The position numbers and the translations under genes are program-made. The notes under the pieces are model-generated. The model saw nothing but the letters and a program-made list of their open reading frames with translations. It made no database searches and was not told the DNA's origin. From Chloroflexota bacterium (lineage in GTDB: Bacteria > Chloroflexota > Anaerolineae > JAADDB01): a stretch of 34,319 nt of DNA. Below, piece by piece: positions 24,026-31,643 of the stretch; positions within the stretch are counted from its first letter, which is position 1, and every line of letters begins with the position of its first letter. Location: NCBI GenBank assembly GCA_013154135.1, contig JAADDB010000282.1:1-34319 (forward strand), read 5' to 3'.

Positions 24026-24239
24026 AATAACGAGTAACAAGTAACGATTAACGATTAAATCTCCTCCCACACAGCCTCACCCCTCCAAGCCAACCTCGTC
24101 CTCCAACCAACCCCTTAATCGTTAATCGTCACTCCTCAATCGTTACTCCTCCCACACAATCTCGCCCCTCCAAGCCAACCTCGCCTTTCCCCTTAATCGT
24201 TAATCGTTACTCCTTAATCGTTACTCCAATCGTTACTCA
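24026..24239 (-). repeat. Intergenic heptamer repeat cluster between HEAT and subtilase genes
   Basis: Tract 24026-24058 reads GAGTAAC, AAGTAAC, GATTAAC, GATTAAA on the plus strand. Tracts 24115-24150 and 24193-24239 read the same units on the minus strand, so the first and later tracts are inverted. Two ~50-nt spacers (24063-24114 and 24148-24192) are imperfect copies of each other (CTCCCACACA, then CCCCTCCAAGCCAACCTCG) and resemble the spacer of the compound units at 2205 and 2488. The tract at 24239 includes the stop codon of the subtilase. Confidence 0.88.
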
Positions 24240-25538
24240 CCGCCCGAACAGGCCCAACAACAGGCCTAAGAGACATCCCGCGGGTTGGCGGGATGGAGGC
24301 CCGGGTGGTGTGGGTTCCGGAGGGGGAGGAGGCGTGGGTTCGGGCGTGGGTGGGGACGGAGGCTCGGGCGTGGAGATGTCCGTTTCCGGCGCCTTTGTCA
24401 CCGGAGCTTGGGCCACCGCCGCGTACACATCCCCCCGTCCTGCCCCTTGCAAATTGGCATCCAGCCCCAGGTCCACGGCCGTGTCCATGAGCCGCTTCTT
24501 GATGTCCGAAGGCGTCAGGTGGGGTTCCGCCTCCAGGAGGAGGGCCACCGCGCCCGTACAGTGGGGCGTTGCCATGCTCGTGCCCGACGCGGCCGTGTAA
24601 TAGGTGTTCACCGGAGTCCCCATATCCGTGCCCTGGGCCCGGGCAGCCACAATCCCCTCCCCGGGGAAACAAATATCCGGCTTCACCCGGCCATCCGCTG
24701 TGGGCCCGCGGCTGCTGAAGAGGGCCACCTGATCGTTATCCGTGGTCGCGCCCACCGTGATCACCTCGCGGGCACACCCGGGAGACCCGATGGTCCCCCG
24801 TCCCGGGCCGCTATTTCCCGCGGCCACGCAAACCACGATGCCCTCCTTCACCAGGGCATCGCACGCGGTGCTGAGAGCATCCGTGCCGTCGCAGGCCACC
24901 TCCGCGCCCAAACTCACATTGACCACGTGGACTTGCTGGGCCAGGGCCCAATCCAGCCCCGCGATGACATCGCTCATATACCCACGACCGCGGTCATCCA
25001 AAGCCTTCGCGATGTACAACTCCGCTTCGGGTGCGACCCCGCGATACGTGCCGCCGGACGCGGCGCCGCTGCCCGCGATAATGGACGCTACATGCGTGCC
25101 GTGTCCGTCTCGGTCTTGCACACTGCCGGAACCGCTGAAATCCGCGGTGGCCACAATGCGGTCCTCCAAATCCGGGTGATGGAGGTCCACGCCCGTATCC
25201 ACCACAGCCACCCGGATCCCCTCACCGGTCCATCCCAACTCCCACACGCGCGGCGCGCCGATCTTGGGCACCGACACATCCAGCAGGGGGTAGACGGGCA
25301 GATCTTCCCACACCCGCTTCACATAGGGCTCTTGTGCCAGCTCCTCCACCTGAGCCGCGGGCAACTCCAGAGTCATGAAGGGCAAGACGCGGGCCACCCG
25401 CAGTGGACGCCAACGACGGGCAGCCACGTGGGGAGCAACCGCGGTGGGCTCGTACTCCACAATGACCCGTACCGGCTGGTCTGACCGGAGGGTGCGCAAC
25501 CGGGCCAGCAAGCCGGGATGAACGCGGTGTGTGCTCAT
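24237..25538 (-). CDS. Subtilisin-like serine protease (S8) with Pro-rich linker and hydrophobic C-terminal tail
   Basis: A 433-residue S8 protease. The catalytic triad is complete: D114 (VVDTGVD), H146 (DGHGTHVA) and S321 (GTSMATPH), with oxyanion N242 (AAGNSG). Residues 1-85 resemble an inhibitor-I9-like propeptide. There is no N-terminal signal peptide. After the catalytic domain come a Pro/Thr/Glu linker (about 385-418) and a short Cys/Gly/Leu-rich hydrophobic tail (GCLLGLLLGLFGR). Location is therefore unclear: intracellular, tail-anchored, or exported by an unrecognised route. AAGGAG lies 7 nt upstream of ATG. It has its own candidate promoter and a strong hairpin between it and the ECF operon. 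Confidence 0.92.
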   Translation of the reverse strand: MSTHRVHPGLLARLRTLRSDQPVRVIVEYEPTAVAPHVAARRWRPLRVARVLPFMTLELPAAQVEELAQEPYVKRVWEDLPVYPLLDVSVPKIGAPRVWELGWTGEGIRVAVVDTGVDLHHPDLEDRIVATADFSGSGSVQDRDGHGTHVASIIAGSGAASGGTYRGVAPEAELYIAKALDDRGRGYMSDVIAGLDWALAQQVHVVNVSLGAEVACDGTDALSTACDALVKEGIVVCVAAGNSGPGRGTIGSPGCAREVITVGATTDNDQVALFSSRGPTADGRVKPDICFPGEGIVAARAQGTDMGTPVNTYYTAASGTSMATPHCTGAVALLLEAEPHLTPSDIKKRLMDTAVDLGLDANLQGAGRGDVYAAVAQAPVTKAPETDISTPEPPSPPTPEPTPPPPPEPTPPGPPSRQPAGCLLGLLLGLFGR

Positions 25539-25666
25539 GGTTCAACTCCTTGTACACCCATCCAACGCGCGGACATCCTTCCGGCGCCCCGCGGACACGC
25601 CATCCCCCGAAAAGGACATTCTCCGGGCCGTCCGCGACACCGAAACCGCGCGCGTACACCCATCCT

Positions 25667-25687
25667 GGGGCGTCCTGCGGACGCCCC
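25667..25687. repeat. 9-bp perfect hairpin between ECF operon and subtilase
   Basis: GGGGCGTCC (25667-25675) and GGACGCCCC (25679-25687) pair around a 3-nt loop. It has no T run. It lies about 95 nt after the ECF S-component stop, but also within the predicted leader of the subtilase. Confidence 0.6.
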
Positions 25688-25730
25688 TCACGAGTTCCCC
25701 CCCATTCCCGGGGAGAACCGGCCGACGGTC

Positions 25731-25739
25731 ATTCTACCA
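25731..25739 (-). promoter_or_regulatory. Candidate extended -10 promoter for the subtilase
   Basis: On the minus strand TGGTAGAAT (25739-25731) fits the extended -10 form TGnTAnAAT. No good -35 is present, as expected for that promoter type. Confidence 0.4.
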
Positions 25740-25780
25740 CGCGATGGGGCAGAATGGCCACCGGCCGGTGTTGCAAGGGC

Positions 25781-26338
25781 CTAGACGGAGGACTTCCCCC
25801 GGCCCCCTGTAATGCGCTTCCATCCGCCGACAACCACGACCGTGATAATGGCCGCGATGATCAACTCCGCGATGGCCTGCGGGATAATGGAAGGGATCAC
25901 CTCCACCGGGAGCAGTTTGACCAACACAGCCATGCCCAGCACCAGGACCGTGTTCGTCAGGGTGCCCAACACACCGGCAATGGCCAAGGCCGGAATCTCA
26001 CCGAAGACCTTGCGGCTGGCCACGTAGGAGTAGTAGGCCACCACACCGATCCAGATGCGCGGGAAGATGGAGACCAACGGGTTCTTGAAGAGGGGTGAGG
26101 AAGCCTGGAGGAAGCTGAACAGGCCGAAGATGGCGCCGATCAGGGCTCCCACTATTGGTCCTTCCAGCACCCCGCCCAGAATCGCGGGCACGTGCATAAT
26201 GGTGGCAGACCCGGAAACGTTGGGCACGGGAATAAATCCGATGCGGGTGATCCCCAACAAGATGGCGATGGCTGCCAAAATCCCCGTAATGACGATTTTG
26301 CGAATGGATAAGACCGATTCGTTGACTGAACGTTCCAT
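25781..26338 (-). CDS. ECF transporter S component (substrate-binding membrane protein)
   Basis: A 185-residue protein with about six helices that would bind the small-molecule ligand and dock on EcfT-EcfA. It carries the family's first-helix pattern (VITGILAAIAILLGITRIGF), a loop PVPNVSGSATIMHVP, then ILGGVLEGPIVGALIGAIFGLFSFL, the glycine-rich helix pair of ECF S components (PF12822-like). AAGGAGG lies 5 nt before ATG 26338 and 2 nt before ATG 26341. It follows the P1 peptidase by 58 nt and is the last gene of the ECF operon. The ligand cannot be read directly; resemblance to pantothenate/folate-type S components is only an impression. Confidence 0.9.
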   Translation of the reverse strand: MERSVNESVLSIRKIVITGILAAIAILLGITRIGFIPVPNVSGSATIMHVPAILGGVLEGPIVGALIGAIFGLFSFLQASSPLFKNPLVSIFPRIWIGVVAYYSYVASRKVFGEIPALAIAGVLGTLTNTVLVLGMAVLVKLLPVEVIPSIIPQAIAELIIAAIITVVVVGGWKRITGGRGKSSV

Positions 26339-26396
26339 CATGCCCTCCTTATTGGTGTGGTTACAACGTGGGGGATGTGTTTTTCCACTGCGCTAC

Positions 26397-27356
26397 TTAA
26401 CCGCGGGCCGCGGGCACTCCGTGCAAGGAAGTCGCGGCACGGATGGCCCGGACCACCGCTTCGGCCAACACATCCGCGGCTGCGGCGCCAATGGCCGTCA
26501 CATTGCCCTTCCGGTCCCCGGTGGACAGGGCAAAGACCGTATCCCCATCCAAGAGCGTGTGAACCGGACGGATGGCACGTGCTAAGCCATCGTGAGCCAT
26601 GGTGGCCAGCGCGTTCACCTCTGCTTTGGTGAGCCGCGCGTCCGTGGCGACCACAGCCAGCGTTGTGTTCTGCCCCATCCTGTTGAGTATGGTCTGACCC
26701 AGGTTGCCCCGCAACGCCTGGGCTGTGTTCAAGAACCCGCCCACTACGGGCTTGCGCGCGCCCGCGAGGATCTTCCCCGTGTCCGGGTCCACCACATCGC
26801 CCAGTGCGTTTACCGCGACAAGGGCGCCCACAGTAATGCCCCGCCCGATCTTCACGCTGGCGCTGCCCAGGCCTCCCTTCATCATGTACCGGGGCCCCAA
26901 CAACTTCCCCACCGTGGCTCCGGTTCCCGCGCCCACATTTCCCATGGGCACGGGATCCCGCGACGCGGCATCACACGCGAGGTAGCCGGCCTGGGCATCG
27001 GGCCGGGCCTTGGGATCGCCGATCATCAAGTCGAACAGCACCGCGGCGGGGACAATGGGCACCCGCCCGAAACCTGTGTCGAAACCGTAATCATGCTCGG
27101 CCAGCCAGCGCATCACCCCATCGGCCGCGGCCAGGCCGAACGCGGAGCCACCGGTGATGAGGACCGCGTGGACTTCCTGGACCATGCGCTCCGGCCGGAG
27201 CAGATCCGTCTCCCGGGTTCCGGGTGCGAACCCGCGCACATCCACCCCCGCGCGGGCGCCCTCCGGGGTCAGCACCACCGTACAACCGGTCGCCCCTTCC
27301 ACGTTTGTGTAATGTCCTACCAGCAAGTTGGGTACGGCTGTTATCGTGTCGTTCAT
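26397..27356 (-). CDS. P1 family (S58, DmpA/BapA-type) aminopeptidase
   Basis: A 319-residue self-processing Ntn-like hydrolase. Family members release N-terminal residues, including D-Ala and beta-amino acids such as beta-alanine. Conserved elements are VGHYTNVEGATGCTVVL, ITGGSAFGLAAADGVM (about 67-82), MGNVGAGTGATVGK (138-151), GGLGSAS and MAHDGLARAIRPVHTLLDGDTVFALSTG. The expected cleavage and nucleophile site is N230-T231 in GQNTTLAVVATDA; Thr in place of the Ser of DmpA is found in many relatives. ATG 27356 lies 5 nt after the M20 hydrolase stop with GAGG just upstream; a GTG at 27365 is possible. It lies in the ECF operon, which suggests that it acts on the imported compound. Confidence 0.9.
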   Translation of the reverse strand: MNDTITAVPNLLVGHYTNVEGATGCTVVLTPEGARAGVDVRGFAPGTRETDLLRPERMVQEVHAVLITGGSAFGLAAADGVMRWLAEHDYGFDTGFGRVPIVPAAVLFDLMIGDPKARPDAQAGYLACDAASRDPVPMGNVGAGTGATVGKLLGPRYMMKGGLGSASVKIGRGITVGALVAVNALGDVVDPDTGKILAGARKPVVGGFLNTAQALRGNLGQTILNRMGQNTTLAVVATDARLTKAEVNALATMAHDGLARAIRPVHTLLDGDTVFALSTGDRKGNVTAIGAAAADVLAEAVVRAIRAATSLHGVPAARG

Positions 27357-27361
27357 CGTCC

Positions 27362-28588
27362 TCACTCGGCCACGCCCAAATATCGCATGGCAGCCACCAC
27401 GTACAGCTTGGCTGCTTCGATCAGCTGGTCGATGTCAATGTACTCGTCCACGTGGTGGGGGATGTACACGTCGCCGGGGCCGCACGTCACAATGGGCACG
27501 CCGGCCTGGGTTGCCAGTATTGTACCATCAGTGGACCCGGGAACGCCACCGTAGACGGGTTCCCGCCCTGCCACATCCCGGGTGGCACTGGCCAGGGCCT
27601 GGACAACGGGTTCCTCCCGGGGGGTGTCCGTGGGAGGCCGCGCGTCGAGCAAGTCCATGTGGAAGCTCAAGCGCTCCTCTTCTGCTTCCAGTTGAGCGGC
27701 CAGGTCCTTCAGGTCCTGGAGGGTTTTCTCCACGTCCTGACCGGGGATCATGCGGATGTCCAGGATGGCGCGGGCCGTTTCGGGGATGACGTTGTTGGTG
27801 CCGTGTTCGTCCAGGGGCGCGTGGAACCGGGTGGGGCTGAGGCTGGGTGTGCCCAGGAATTCGTGGGAGCCGTAGAGTTCCACGTAGGCCTTTTCCATCT
27901 CGTAGACAGAGGAGATGAAGCGGGAGAGGTAGGTGATGGGGTTGACGCCGGTGTAGGGCATCGCGCCGTGGGCCATGACCCCTTTTGCGGTCACGTCGAC
28001 CCACATGACCCCTTTCTGCGCGATGCAGAGTCGGTTGTCTTCCGGTTCGCAGATGATGGCCGCGGTCACGGTGTCGGCCCATCCCCGACGCACGAAGTCC
28101 TTGACTCCCAACATCAGCCCTTCCTCATCGGCCAGCGCGCCCAGGAGGATGTCCCCCTTCAACCGGATGCCGCTGTCCACGATGGCTTTGATCGCGGCCA
28201 TGGCCGCGGCCAAGCCGCCCTTCATGTCGTTGGCCCCCCGACCGTAAATGCGGCCGTCCACAATCACCGCGGCAAAGGGGTCGTACGTCCACGCGTCCCG
28301 GTCCCCTTCGGTGACCACGTCCGTGTGTCCTTCGAACATGAGCCGCTTGTCCCCTTCACTTCCGTGGAGGATGGCAATGACGTTGGGCCGACCAGGGGCC
28401 GCCCACTCGAAGTGGGTCTCCAACCCCATTTCCTGACATCGGTCCTCGATCCAACGGGCGGCAGGGGTTTCCACGTCCTTTTTGCCCGGCCGGGGAACGG
28501 TGTCAAACCGCACCAGTTCCTGGGTCCAGCGGACGAGGAGGTCTTCATCCAGGTGTGAAAGGGCTTTCTGTTCCAGTTCTGTGAGCAT
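27362..28588 (-). CDS. M20 family metallohydrolase (ArgE/DapE/dipeptidase type)
   Basis: A 408-residue cytosolic di-zinc amidohydrolase. Expected metal ligands and catalytic residues are present: H88 and D90 (FEGHTDVV), D121 (GRGANDMKGG), E155 and E156 (ADEEG), E181 (CEPED) and a C-terminal His in YIPHHVDEYI. A dimerisation domain insert lies about 195-300. Family members hydrolyse N-acyl amino acids, succinyl-diaminopimelate or dipeptides; I cannot choose between them from motifs. GGAGG lies 5 nt before ATG 28588; a longer in-frame start at 28657 overlaps ecfT. The placement between ecfT and the P1 peptidase implies a shared substrate with the transporter. Confidence 0.92.
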   Translation of the reverse strand: MLTELEQKALSHLDEDLLVRWTQELVRFDTVPRPGKKDVETPAARWIEDRCQEMGLETHFEWAAPGRPNVIAILHGSEGDKRLMFEGHTDVVTEGDRDAWTYDPFAAVIVDGRIYGRGANDMKGGLAAAMAAIKAIVDSGIRLKGDILLGALADEEGLMLGVKDFVRRGWADTVTAAIICEPEDNRLCIAQKGVMWVDVTAKGVMAHGAMPYTGVNPITYLSRFISSVYEMEKAYVELYGSHEFLGTPSLSPTRFHAPLDEHGTNNVIPETARAILDIRMIPGQDVEKTLQDLKDLAAQLEAEEERLSFHMDLLDARPPTDTPREEPVVQALASATRDVAGREPVYGGVPGSTDGTILATQAGVPIVTCGPGDVYIPHHVDEYIDIDQLIEAAKLYVVAAMRYLGVAE

Positions 28589-28644
28589 ATCCGCCTCCGA
28601 ACGGGTTGAGAGTACACGCGCGCGTGAGATGCACGCCGCGTGGG

Positions 28645-29499
28645 TTACCAAGGCCAAGGGGTCAAGAGGACGATGAGGGCCAGGAGGAGGGCGATGAGGA
28701 CGGCCGCGTAGTCACTCCACTGGCTGTGGAGCTCGGTGTAATGCGTTCGGCCTTTTCCTCCCACATAACAGCGCGCCTCCATGGCCAAAATCAAATCCTC
28801 GGCCCGCCGGAACGCCCCCATGAAGAGGGGGACGAGCACGGGCAGGATGGCTTTCGTCTGCTGGATGAAGCGAAAGCGTCCTCGTTGGCCCAGATCCGCG
28901 CCACGGGACACTTGGGCCTTCATGATGCGCTCCAGTTCTTCGGCAAAGGTGGGCACAAAGCGGAGCGCGATGGTGATGATGAGGGCCAGCTCGTGCGCGG
29001 GAAAGTTGAACCAGCGCTGTAACGGCGAGAACAGACGCTCAATGCCGTGGGTCAGCTCGGTCGTCGTCGTCGTCAGGGTGAGCAGGCTGGTGAGCATGAG
29101 CAGTTCGATGAAGCGGGCCGCGGAGACCAGGGCCAACTTCACGCTACACGTGGTCGCGTGGATGAACCACGCATCGAGCAGGTGGTAACAGACCCCCATG
29201 TTCTTCGCGAACCCCTCGGTGTAAAACGCGATCTGCATGGCCATGAGGAAGAGGAGGAAGGGCAACGCGGGCCGCAGACCGCTAAGCGCGTACGGGATGG
29301 GAACGCGCGCGAGGATGAGCAATCCCGTGAGCAGGAGAAGGAGCACGATGTTCCCTATGTACGTGGCCGTGAAGGTGATGGCAATCACCAAAATGGTGAA
29401 GGCCACCAGCTTGAACCGGGGGTCCAAGCGGTGGATGGGAGAGTTCAGGGGGAGATATTGGCCGATGGTGACATATCGGAGCAGTTCGAATTCTTCCAT
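28645..29499 (-). CDS. ecfT: ECF transporter T component (EcfT)
   Basis: A 284-residue energy-coupling membrane protein linking the ATPases to the S component. It has N-terminal helices from about 30, and a long cytoplasmic coupling region. The two coupling motifs of EcfT are visible: S198-R199-G200 (AQVSRGADLG) and A242-R243-C244 (AMEARCYVGG), each with the invariant Arg. The second has Cys where Gly or Ser is usual. The start ATG overlaps the stop of the ATPase gene by one base (TAATG), indicating tight coupling. The stop is 56 nt before the M20 hydrolase. Confidence 0.95.
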   Translation of the reverse strand: MEEFELLRYVTIGQYLPLNSPIHRLDPRFKLVAFTILVIAITFTATYIGNIVLLLLLTGLLILARVPIPYALSGLRPALPFLLFLMAMQIAFYTEGFAKNMGVCYHLLDAWFIHATTCSVKLALVSAARFIELLMLTSLLTLTTTTTELTHGIERLFSPLQRWFNFPAHELALIITIALRFVPTFAEELERIMKAQVSRGADLGQRGRFRFIQQTKAILPVLVPLFMGAFRRAEDLILAMEARCYVGGKGRTHYTELHSQWSDYAAVLIALLLALIVLLTPWPW

Positions 29500-31289
29500 T
29501 AGTGCACCCCCTCCTGCAAAACTCGTCCGATCTCTTGAACCGCTTCATCTACGGTCAGGCAATCCCGGCGCACGGGCATCCCCGCGTCCGCCAGCGCGTG
29601 CATGAGTTGTGTGACTTGAGGGATGCCTAGGCTCAGGTCGTACAACACTTGAGGCCGGGAGAAGAGATCTCGCGGTGTGCCGGATGTGATGGTGCGACCG
29701 TCCGCGATGACAAACCCCCGGTCCGCGAGCTCCGCGACCTCGTCCATGTTGTGGGAGACGACAACAAGGGTGAGGTGCCATTCCTCCTTCAACCGCTGGA
29801 TGAGGGAGAGGAGGTGACGCCGCCCTTGGGGGTCCAACCCCGCGGTGGGCTCGTCCAGGACCAGGATTTCGGGGCGCAGGGCCAGGATGCCGGCCAACGC
29901 GGCGCGACGTTTTTCCCCACCGCTGAGGGAGAACACGTAACGGTCCTTGTACGTCTCAAAATCCAATCCCACCGCGTTCATGGCATCGCGCACCCGTTCC
30001 CGTATTTCCTCCGGGCTCAGTCCAAGCTGACGAGGACCATAGGCCACGTCGTCACCCACGAATTTCTCGAAGAGTTGGGCTTCGGGGAATTGGAACACCA
30101 GGCCCACGCGACGCCGAAGTTGGCGCACGTCCACCTTGGGCTGGGTCAGATCGTACTCCAACACCCGCACCCGGCCCTTGTGCGGCCGCAGGAGCGCGTT
30201 GAGGTGTTGGATGAGGGTGCTCTTCCCGCTCCCCGTGTGCCCCAAGATGGCCACTTTCTCCTCGTTCCCCACATCGAAGTCCAAACCGTGAAGGGCCTCC
30301 ACTTCCAGGGGTGTGCCCCGCATGTAGTAGTGGACCAAACCCCGTATTTCCACGCTCAGATCGTCCGGCACAGGGGAGAGGGGGGTGTACGTGTCGGGCA
30401 GGTGGGAGGTGTCCACTTCCGCGAAGGGGTCGCGTTCGTGCACGGGGGGCGGGAGTTTGCCCGTCAGCGCGTAGACGAGTTCGGGGACGGTGAGCACATC
30501 GGGGGAGATGTCGGGGCGCAAGGAGCGCAGTGCTTGGGCCACCTCGGTCACGGGCGGGACGTCCAGGGCCAGGGAGCGCAACCGCTCCGTCTGGGAGAAG
30601 ACTTCCCTCGGGGTCCCCTCGAGCACGATTTGTCCCTTGTGCAGGACAACCACCCGGTCCGCGAAGATGGCTTCTTCCATGAAGTGGGTGATGGCGACGA
30701 CCGTAACCCCTTCTTCCTTGTTCAACCGCCGGGCAATGGCCAGCACATCCCGTCGCCCCACCGGGTCCAGCAGCGCGGTGCTCTCGTCCAGGACTAGGAC
30801 TTCGGGGCGCATGGCGATGATGCCGGCAATGGCCACCCGTTGTTTCTGCCCCCCGCTCAACAGGTGGGGAGGACGATGGCGGAACGCGGTCATGCCCACC
30901 ACATCCAGGGCCCAGTCCACCCGCCTGCGGAGTTCGTCGTGGGGCACCCCCAAATTCTCCGGGCCAAAGGCCACATCCTCCTCCACCACCGTGGCCACAA
31001 TCTGGTTATCCGGGTTTTGGAAGACCATGCCCACGGTCTTGCGGATGTCCAGAATGTGGTGGTCGTCCTTGGTGTTCCAGGATTTGACCCACACGTCCCC
31101 ACGTGTGGGGAGGAGAAGGCCGTTCAGGTGTTTGGCCAGGGTGCTCTTTCCACTGCCGTTATGGCCGAGAATGACCAGGTACTCGCCGGGATGGATGTGG
31201 AGGTCGATGCCACGCAGTGCCTCAATCGGCGTGGATGTATCCGACTGATACACATGCCAGAGATTTTCAATGCGGATAATTGGCGTCAT
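29499..31289 (-). CDS. ecfA: Fused ECF transporter ATPase (EcfA1-EcfA2 in one chain)
   Basis: A 596-residue protein with two complete ABC ATPase domains that power the ECF transporter. Domain 1: Walker A GHNGSGKST (42-50), Q-loop FQNPDNQ, signature LSGGQKQR (144-151), Walker B VLVLDES (E169). Domain 2 from about 315: Walker A GHTGSGKST (about 349-358), Q-loop FQFPEAQLF, signature LSGGEKRR, Walker B ILVLDEPTAGLD, then SHNMDEV. Both catalytic glutamates are present, so both sites look active. EcfA1 and EcfA2 are usually separate genes; fused forms are known (YkoD-type). It is the first gene of the operon, with AGGGGG about 8 nt before ATG and a strong promoter 30 nt upstream. Confidence 0.96.
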   Translation of the reverse strand: MTPIIRIENLWHVYQSDTSTPIEALRGIDLHIHPGEYLVILGHNGSGKSTLAKHLNGLLLPTRGDVWVKSWNTKDDHHILDIRKTVGMVFQNPDNQIVATVVEEDVAFGPENLGVPHDELRRRVDWALDVVGMTAFRHRPPHLLSGGQKQRVAIAGIIAMRPEVLVLDESTALLDPVGRRDVLAIARRLNKEEGVTVVAITHFMEEAIFADRVVVLHKGQIVLEGTPREVFSQTERLRSLALDVPPVTEVAQALRSLRPDISPDVLTVPELVYALTGKLPPPVHERDPFAEVDTSHLPDTYTPLSPVPDDLSVEIRGLVHYYMRGTPLEVEALHGLDFDVGNEEKVAILGHTGSGKSTLIQHLNALLRPHKGRVRVLEYDLTQPKVDVRQLRRRVGLVFQFPEAQLFEKFVGDDVAYGPRQLGLSPEEIRERVRDAMNAVGLDFETYKDRYVFSLSGGEKRRAALAGILALRPEILVLDEPTAGLDPQGRRHLLSLIQRLKEEWHLTLVVVSHNMDEVAELADRGFVIADGRTITSGTPRDLFSRPQVLYDLSLGIPQVTQLMHALADAGMPVRRDCLTVDEAVQEIGRVLQEGVH

Positions 31290-31318
31290 AACGTCGGCCC
31301 CCTGAGTGGTTAGCGCCT

Positions 31319-31347
31319 ATTGTAGGCCCAGGACGGCTGCTCGTCAA
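31319..31347 (-). promoter_or_regulatory. Strong promoter of the ECF operon
   Basis: On the minus strand TTGACG (31347-31342, 5 of 6) and TACAAT (31324-31319, 5 of 6) are separated by exactly 17 nt. Transcription would begin near 31312, about 23 nt before the ecfA start codon. Confidence 0.72.
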
Positions 31348-31419
31348 ATCAAGTGGGCGCCAGACGGTCGGCCATGACATCCGCCCGGCCTTGCCCCTTC
31401 TCCCAAGGAGGGAATATCG

Positions 31420-31428
31420 TGATAGAAT
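31420..31428 (+). promoter_or_regulatory. Candidate extended -10 promoter for the arginase gene
   Basis: TGATAGAAT at 31420-31428 fits the extended -10 form; no strong -35 is present. The leader would be about 210 nt and would include the family-X repeat. The other part of 31290-31643 shows no gene. Confidence 0.4.
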
Positions 31429-31535
31429 GGAGGGGTGACGCGAGGCAGGGGGTTGGGTGAAAGAGCGGGGAAGGGATAGGTCTTCCCTATTTTCCCACCT
31501 CCGAGGCGAGCTGTTTTTTGTGGGCGCCCCACCAA

Positions 31536-31629
31536 GGTGCGGACCCGTCCGCGGCCAAGGGGAACTTTCTCTGACCCGCTCGGCGTCGAAGGGCCATCCC
31601 TCTTAATCGTCAACCGTTACTCCTTACTT
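31536..31629 (-). repeat. Family X compound repeat, copy 2, ending in a heptamer tract
   Basis: The segment from about 31540 shares CCCGTCCGC, CTTTCTCT and TCGAAGGGCCAT, in order, with 14293-14365, then runs into heptamers (31602-31629; minus strand GAGTAAC, GGTTGAC, GATTAAG). The tract ends directly before the AGGAGG of the arginase gene, 15 nt from its start codon. Confidence 0.75.
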
Positions 31630-31643
31630 CCAGGAGGCAAACT

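Noticed and set aside
24026..24239. Possible CRISPR array (repeats separated by spacers)
   Set aside because: The repeated parts are 7-nt tandem units, orientation changes within the region, the spacers are similar to each other, and no cas genes are present.
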